Source: Coleophoma eucalyptorum (lineage: Eukaryota > Ascomycota > Leotiomycetes > Helotiales > Dermateaceae). From it: a DNA stretch of 64,000 nucleotides. The stretch covers positions 744,001 to 808,000 of the forward strand of contig JALRME010000011.1 of assembly GCA_026120035.1 (NCBI GenBank). Direction: 5' to 3'. Position 1 is the first letter of the stretch; the number at the start of each line of letters is the position of its first letter. Positions 58,630 through 64,000 of this stretch are shown here, piece after piece. Below the pieces are notes generated by a model, which worked only from the letters and a program-made list of their open reading frames with translations, was not told where the DNA came from and ran no database searches. The translations under genes were made by a program, and so were the position numbers.

Positions 58630-59928
58630 ATGAATTTCCGTCTTCTCTTCCGCATCTTCTACAACACCCTATATACGCTCCTCTACATTGTCCTCCTGGG
58701 CCTGCTCGTCATTACCCCCGCCGATATAATCCGACAAGCCCTGGTTGTCAACAAGCAGGGATGGAATGTCTATATAGTTGCCGTGGTCTATTTCGTCACG
58801 GGTGTGATCGCTCTGGGCATATACCTCACCCGGATATGGACGAACAAATCCGTCCTAAAAGCCATCCCTAAGACCTTCATCCCCATTGAGAAGGAGGATG
58901 TTAATAAGAAGGTCCGGAAGATGATTGCGGCTGGCTTTGCTCGCAGTGCTATAATTGCTTGGGATTCACGACCACGACTCCATTCAGAGCCCGCCGTAGT
59001 CGTTTCGCAACCTGGAGCTCCCGAAAACGTGGCCAGGCTGCCGGAACCCGGCGAGCTGCAAAAGAAGAAAAAGGGATCCAGATTCACGCGGAAGCCGAAG
59101 CAAGTGGACAAAGATGATCAGACGATAATATTGCCCTCGAGGGAAGATCTTTGGAAGGGAATAGCCCACAATGGGTGGTCATCACCGGCTTCGTCAGATC
59201 TTCCAAATCTGCAGTACATCACCGTTATTATGGAATTACCGCATCTGATCGAGGCCAAAGCCGTGTCTCTCGCGCCTCCCGATCCCGAGTCGACTTCGCG
59301 CCCACCCATGCCTGATCCTCAGATCGTCCAGCTTCTTTCGCGACCTAGTACCATGGGCTTGCGAGACTACTTGGAACACCTCATCAGCCTCGACATAGTT
59401 ACATCCCTTGCCTCCGCCAGTGACTTCCTCTCCGCCTATGAATATGCGCGCTTTTCCATGAACCCCTTGTCTGAAGTTGAATTCCGACATCTAATGCAAC
59501 ATTTTGCCGAGCTCCTCCGAAGCATGCAGCCTCTCAATACGGATAATTTGGACCTCGACCATGATTTTGACGACGATGGATCCTTGCTTTCACGCATGTC
59601 TTCGCGAAGTCGTTCCACTTCCTCCACTGGAAGTATGACCGACCATACTGAAAGCGCTGGGACGGTAAGAACAGCGCCGTCACGGCGGCAAGGCACTTTG
59701 AATACTAAACATTCCGATTTGCCTGCTACTCCAAAAAGTAGAAAACATGGGCTATCGAGAACCAAAAGCGCAAATAGCTTTGCCCAAAACAGAATGCCGT
59801 ATTATGGAAGCAGCAGCAGTTCAAGTGCCAGCTTACGCTCGATCAGCCAAGGGAGTGTGATCAAGTTGAGTCACTCGAACGAAGAAGGTGCTTTACCTTA
59901 CATCTTTACTGTTCCGGGATGGTCTTGA
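58630..59928 (+). CDS. DLT1: DLT1 family membrane protein (defect at low temperature)
   Basis: Intronless gene for 432 aa. The start is the ATG before NFRLLFRIFYNTLY; an upstream in-frame extension lacks the family pattern. Two membrane segments near the N-terminus (about residues 8-30 and 45-67) are followed by the conserved cytosolic block KAIPKTFIPIEKEDVNKKVRKMI, which is typical of Dlt1, and by a domain with NLQYITVIMELPHLIEAKA and RPSTMGLRDYLEHLI. The C-terminal 130 residues are Ser/Thr-rich and disordered. In yeast the protein affects growth in the cold; its biochemical role is unknown. Single-copy and conserved in ascomycetes. Confidence 0.88.
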   Translation: MNFRLLFRIFYNTLYTLLYIVLLGLLVITPADIIRQALVVNKQGWNVYIVAVVYFVTGVIALGIYLTRIWTNKSVLKAIPKTFIPIEKEDVNKKVRKMIAAGFARSAIIAWDSRPRLHSEPAVVVSQPGAPENVARLPEPGELQKKKKGSRFTRKPKQVDKDDQTIILPSREDLWKGIAHNGWSSPASSDLPNLQYITVIMELPHLIEAKAVSLAPPDPESTSRPPMPDPQIVQLLSRPSTMGLRDYLEHLISLDIVTSLASASDFLSAYEYARFSMNPLSEVEFRHLMQHFAELLRSMQPLNTDNLDLDHDFDDDGSLLSRMSSRSRSTSSTGSMTDHTESAGTVRTAPSRRQGTLNTKHSDLPATPKSRKHGLSRTKSANSFAQNRMPYYGSSSSSSASLRSISQGSVIKLSHSNEEGALPYIFTVPGWS

Positions 59929-60250
59929 TATGCGAATTGGATTTGGTTTGCAGACAGTGGGCGTTTGGATAGAGGAGGAAGGATTGGGTTATACCATAGA
60001 GACGGTCATATTAATGTTCAATGATAGTGTGTTTCAACTTCGCGATCCTTTCCGGTTTTGGAAGCTGTAAGTCTAGTGACAGGCAAGGTAGGAATGCCGT
60101 TTCCATTTTGCATCTATCATGATTCAGCACCTCTCTCATGTGCCCGAGGCAAAGTAGCCAATATGTCGAAGTCGCCCCCTTGCTCTGCTAGCGCCAGCGC
60201 TATGTTGCGAGTTCTCCATCTCGCGTATTTCATGTCACTCTCCTCCCATG

Positions 60251-60505
60251 TCACTCTCCCCGCATGATCCTATCAAAATGTCGCAAGAAACCAGCCATGC
60301 GCATCCTGTGCTGTCTTCTGCATTCCTTAACTGAGGTACATCTTGATCGGGGAACCGCATATTTCGGGTCGTTGAGGAACATGGCCAGACGTGCAGCCGA
60401 TAGCCTTGAAGCCTCTAGTGCATCCCGCGGTGCAGCGTCCGTATGATGCAGATGGCCAGATGCTGAGCCATTTTCCGTCCGCGTCGAAGATATACTAGCG
60501 GTCAT
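60251..60505 (-). CDS. Weak candidate small protein, unknown
   Basis: An ATG-to-stop frame of 84 codons whose middle (ALEASRLSAARLAMFLNDPK) reads like a helical protein segment, with balanced composition and a basic C-terminus (RRQHRMRMAGFLRHFDRIMR). No domain recognised, no introns needed. It could be a real small gene or chance in a GC-richer stretch. Confidence 0.25.
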   Translation of the reverse strand: MTASISSTRTENGSASGHLHHTDAAPRDALEASRLSAARLAMFLNDPKYAVPRSRCTSVKECRRQHRMRMAGFLRHFDRIMRGE

Positions 60506-60580
60506 GGCGAAACACGGGGTGTAAGGAGGGGGCTAAGGGATAGATAGATAGGTAGGGATGAAAAAAAGTGATGGGGTTCT

Positions 60581-60601
60581 GGCTGGCTGGCTGGCTGGCT
60601 G
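60581..60601. repeat. (GGCT)5 microsatellite
   Basis: Five copies of GGCT plus one base, preceded by a short GATA run at about 60540-60552. Confidence 0.95.
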
Positions 60602-61067
60602 TGGTTCCTGAGCTTGATCCATTCGCTCATGGAGGCTTTCGAAAGACAAATGGGACGAGTAGTCCACAACGGATAGTAGCAGTGGATAGAGCAGGCAATA
60701 GCATCAGACTTGCAATGTGCTTCATGAGTTCAATCCCAGACTTGGTGGACCTCGCATCACCAAACAGCAGTCGCATTCATATATACCATACCTCATGTCG
60801 TCTGTACTAATGATCGTGGCGCCGGCGTCGATCCAGAAATCAGGAGTTATCTCCATGCTGAGATAAAGTTTTGCCGTCATAAGCACGGGATTCCTTTTTT
60901 CCTTATGCCCGTTTGCTTGATTCTCCACAACACATTGGCTCTCCCACGCGATTTTCGCAAAGCCCAAGATATCGCAGCATTCGGCAGGCTGACGGATGTG
61001 GCACCATGTTACAAAGGCCAAGGGCGCACGGTATGACTCTAAAATCCGAACACTTCTACCATAAGGA

Positions 61068-61090
61068 CGAGAGAGAGAGAGAGCGAGAGA
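61068..61090. repeat. (GA)n microsatellite
   Basis: About eleven GA units with one C interruption, in a non-coding stretch. Confidence 0.9.
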
Positions 61091-62047
61091 GCGCTCGGCT
61101 GACATTGAAAGAGTGCATTAGCGAGTGGCACTTGGCCATTCCATTGGGGGCTTTGCCAGGGGGGTATTTGTCAGGATGCTGCTATTCGGGGGTTCGGAGA
61201 GCGGTGGACGGAGGAGGCTGGCTCGGAAGAGGTTCTTGATTGTACCCGAGCTGTTATTGCATCGAAGGTGCTGAAAAAAATTCCAGTCGATGTGGCGTGG
61301 CGAGAGGATTGCTGACAGCATTGCGGATGTAAGACGACGATGTGGTGCGGTGATAGACCACCTATCTCTGATAAGTCCGCGTAGCCAAGCTCAGCTGTGG
61401 TCTGTCGTATCGCAAGATTGGATAAGCTGTAGGGAAGGTAATGATTAAGCGACGGATGTAAGATAAGAAAGAATCGGACGGTATATGGAAGACATTTCTT
61501 GCTCTGCATCTCGAAATACAGCTGGATATATCATACGACCTGAGACCTGTTATGATGCAAAATCTCGCACACATTCGCAGGTACCACTTGTTGTTGCGTG
61601 AGGGCTGGTCTTTTGCACTATATACCTAGTCTCTATGGCGAATAGACGGCCCAGATAGTGAAATATGCAACCCAACCAAAGTAATCCCAGTATGGCAAGT
61701 TGTCCATGAAACCAGGTATTGTCCATCCCCAAGTTAATGTTGGTTTGCCTTCCTGAGAAACGCAACAAGGCGTTAAGAGTTTTGGGTCATGCTATTACCC
61801 GCGCCAGGTCTCCAAATCAGGTGTCCTCCCGATCAGGTATCCCGGGTACTTCATTCTTTTCAGGTGTTTTTCGGCGATTATATCTTGCTGGGTTTAGAAG
61901 GTCTCTGGAATATCAACCATACAGTACAAGACTCGACGTAACAGTGACGGCTTCTCCCAGCATATCTCTGCATCTACATGCACTCTTGAGCAGATGACCT
62001 CCTCAGAATCCAAATCCTGCGCCGCAGCGCCTCAAAAATTTTCCTCA

Positions 62048-62761
62048 TCATGAGTTGATGGTAATCCTCGTAGCCACCCAAGTGTTGTCATCTGGGTTTT
62101 CTGAAGTCATCGTCCCGCCAATCGTACACACCCGATGCAAGATCCCCTGTCTCTGATCCTTTCCAATCCTCTCACCAAAGCAGATTTTTGCCGCTTGTCC
62201 ATACTCGGTATTCTCGTAGTCGTCTTCTGCCTGCCAACTCACCACAAAATAGCCCGGTTGTATGGCTTGGACTCGAGCCTCGACCTCGAAAGCCATGGTC
62301 GTCGCACCCTGGGCTTGTCCCGCGGGAAGTGTATCCACCTGCTTTATGAGCAGGAAAGTCGAGGTCCACTGCTTTCCCGGATCCAAGTACATGACTCCGT
62401 TAAACGCATACTCCTTGCCATCCTCCAGCACCATGTCCTCCTCACATCGTGCCTTCAACGGCTTCGAGCCCGCCGGCCAATCCACCATGCGCAAATCCAT
62501 CGTCCAGTAGTCGTCATCGAGATTCCCCCACTCGTCGCGGTCGCGGTATCGACGGAGCACCACCCCCTTTGCTGCTACCACCAGTTCGGTTTCCGGGACG
62601 TCGTCGTAGCTCTCGGCGGCATTGTCGTCCTGCCTTGGACGGCTGCTGTTCATGGGCGGCGGCGCGGCCGCACCAGTATATTGGGTGCTGACTGCCGGCT
62701 GTGGTGCATCTTGACCTTTGGGCGGCTTTCCCTTGGCCTTGGAGATTAGCTTTCGCAGCAT
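62048..62761 (-). CDS. Hypothetical protein, unknown beta-rich domain
   Basis: 237 aa from the ATG at 62761 (MLRKLISKAKGKPPKG). The frame is open further upstream only from a TTG, and a TTTGCAG just before the ATG looks like a splice acceptor, so a 5' exon, perhaps untranslated, may exist. Residues 1-60 are basic, then Pro/Ser-rich. Residues about 65-237 form a compact domain with alternating hydrophobic strands (ELVVAAKGVVLRRYRDRDEWG, DLRMVDWPAG, GYFVVSWQAEDDY) that I do not recognise. No signal peptide or membrane segment. Likely a real conserved gene because the frame is long and compositionally normal. Confidence 0.7.
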   Translation of the reverse strand: MLRKLISKAKGKPPKGQDAPQPAVSTQYTGAAAPPPMNSSRPRQDDNAAESYDDVPETELVVAAKGVVLRRYRDRDEWGNLDDDYWTMDLRMVDWPAGSKPLKARCEEDMVLEDGKEYAFNGVMYLDPGKQWTSTFLLIKQVDTLPAGQAQGATTMAFEVEARVQAIQPGYFVVSWQAEDDYENTEYGQAAKICFGERIGKDQRQGILHRVCTIGGTMTSENPDDNTWVATRITINS

Positions 62762-64000
62762 ACCTGCAAACAGGTCCCTTACGTGAGGTAGCACGAGGTA
62801 AAGTATGTTGTCACGCGTAAACAAAAGTCGCGTCGTATAGTAATGAGTGTCGGTGAAACTATCATCCGGCAAGCTTGAGCTCTATGCCCCCTTCCCCATT
62901 GTCTTTAATGTGACACAAATGTTTTTATGAAGGGGAAAGGTGGCAAAGATGCTATGGATGCTATGGAGAGGCGGGACGAGTTAAGAAGGTTTCACAGAAT
63001 TGTGTAACAAAAGTTGTGATCGGGAAGGGTGTACGAGACTTCAAGTCATCAACCAAGTAATGTTTTAACGCGTTTGCAATTCCGATTTCCTGTACTTTAG
63101 CACTCGAATAATTCTCTATCAGGAATTTTTAAATATTATTATGAAATGATTGGTTCAGTTTTCATTGAGTTGGATGATTTCAATGGCTTTGACCATGTAA
63201 AAAGTCCAACTTTCTTCTTTCTACCCCCCCCCCCCCTTTTCCGCAAGGTTGTTCAGTCATGCCTTAGATAACATACTCTCAACCAAGACTATTACGAGGA
63301 AAATGGCAAGTGTGACCCCGTTATTGAGAATTTAGGTATTAAATACCTTGGATAAGAGAGCAGTTTCAAGGCTGGGCTTGCGTAGCGTGTTAATGCCAGT
63401 GTGTTCATTGTTTTGACTGTAATAGGTGAGAATATCCATTTGACTCCACAAGATAATTGCTTTAAAGTTTTTTATAACGCCGATGCTATATTGGACTTTG
63501 TTAATAAACTGCAAAAAGCCTGAATAGTACAGGATTATGCTATTCGATCTAGCCTGTCCCAAGAGATTGATTAGTGGACATGACAATCCTCTAAAGCTTG
63601 ATAAGTTGAGACAATCTGGAATATTCACTACCTTCCTTACGAAGCCATAGGTGCAAGGAGATATCGGGTACTAAAGAGTTATATGGCTTTGTCACCTGAG
63701 CAGTAGGTGTGCAGCTTCACCTTCAAAGTGCACCGGTGGTAAACACAACACAATACAGCACATGGGCTACCTTCGAGCTCGCTTGCTCGCTAAACTTTCC
63801 ATCCACAACACCACACCCTCGATCTGTATCTCGAAAGACAGGAATAAGAACATCCCAGCTTCCCTAGAATTACAGAACCATGGCTTTCATAAAAAGAGGC
63901 AAATGCCAGGCAGATGGCAATGACATAATCACGAGCAATTACCCTGAGCCAGAAGAGAGCACAATGAGCATTGCGTACCCTTACAACCAAACATCGCACA
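62762..64000. other. Right-end intergenic region
   Basis: It contains a 13-C tract at 63224-63236 and AT-rich sequence; no gene seen. A feature may begin beyond the window edge. Confidence 0.5.
63224..63236. repeat. Poly-C tract (13)
   Basis: A homopolymer in non-coding sequence; its length should be treated as approximate. Confidence 0.8.

Larger units (their letters stand above)
59929..62047. other. Intergenic region with microsatellites
   Basis: About 2.1 kb. It contains a GGCT microsatellite (60581-60601), a GATA-like run just before it, and a GA microsatellite (61068-61090). One ATG frame on the minus strand (60251-60505) is listed separately as a weak candidate. No tRNA passes inspection. 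Confidence 0.5.

Noticed and set aside
60665..60760. tRNA-like string with GAGTTCAATCCC and CTTGCAA
   Set aside because: Anticodon, T and acceptor stems do not pair, so no cloverleaf can be drawn.
62135..62749. 204-codon open frame on the plus strand
   Set aside because: It is the antisense shadow of the hypothetical gene at 62048-62761 and shows no protein-like pattern.
1..64000. CRISPR arrays, bacterial operons, prophage or IS elements
   Set aside because: The DNA is eukaryotic with spliceosomal introns. No regularly spaced direct repeats, transposase genes or long terminal repeats were seen.

Overview
This window is nuclear DNA of a filamentous ascomycete (Pezizomycotina). The genes are interrupted by short introns of about 45-70 nt with GT-AG ends and TACTAAC/CTAAC-like branch sites. 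It also holds a Zn(II)2Cys6 regulator, an intron-containing tRNA-Gly gene, and conserved ascomycete genes such as DLT1. I read all gene models by hand from splice signals, frame continuity and family alignment; no transcript data were available.

Layout. Positions 1-14,900 are a gene-poor stretch in which I cannot support any gene. From 14.9 to 25.1 kb there are scattered housekeeping or stress-type genes: a short-chain dehydrogenase (-), a membrane-anchored RlpA/expansin-like protein (+), a DJ-1/Hsp31-type protein (+), a pirin (+) with a tRNA-Gly gene nested antisense in its last intron, and a small NAD(P)-binding Rossmann protein (-). From 25.4 to 48.4 kb there are ten genes that look like one catabolic cluster. 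In order they are: class III CoA-transferase (-), class V PLP enzyme (-), amino-acid permease (+), Zn2Cys6 regulator (-), SCOT-type 3-oxoacid CoA-transferase (+), maleylacetate reductase-like Fe-ADH family enzyme (-), thiolase (+), bacterial-type (PcaB/adenylosuccinate lyase superfamily) lyase (+), homogentisate 1,2-dioxygenase-like ring-cleavage enzyme (+), and a C2H2 regulator (-). From 48.4 to 64 kb there are a large acidic low-complexity protein (-), an MFS transporter (-), DLT1 (+) and an unknown protein (-), separated by long intergenic regions with simple repeats.

How the cluster may work (inference). The permease would import an amino-acid-like substrate. The PLP enzyme would process it. 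The homogentisate-dioxygenase-like protein would open an aromatic ring, and the lyase and maleylacetate reductase-like enzyme would funnel the product to 3-oxoadipate. The CoA-transferase and thiolase would then give succinyl-CoA and acetyl-CoA. Three cluster enzymes carry N-termini that look mitochondrial. The usual homogentisate partners (fumarylacetoacetase, maleylacetoacetate isomerase), an intradiol dioxygenase and an aromatic monooxygenase are all absent, so the substrate is open. Two inverted-repeat elements lie in divergent promoters of the cluster. A split 11+8 bp block is shared between two cluster promoters. Three introns in the cluster appear to be of the GC-AG type.
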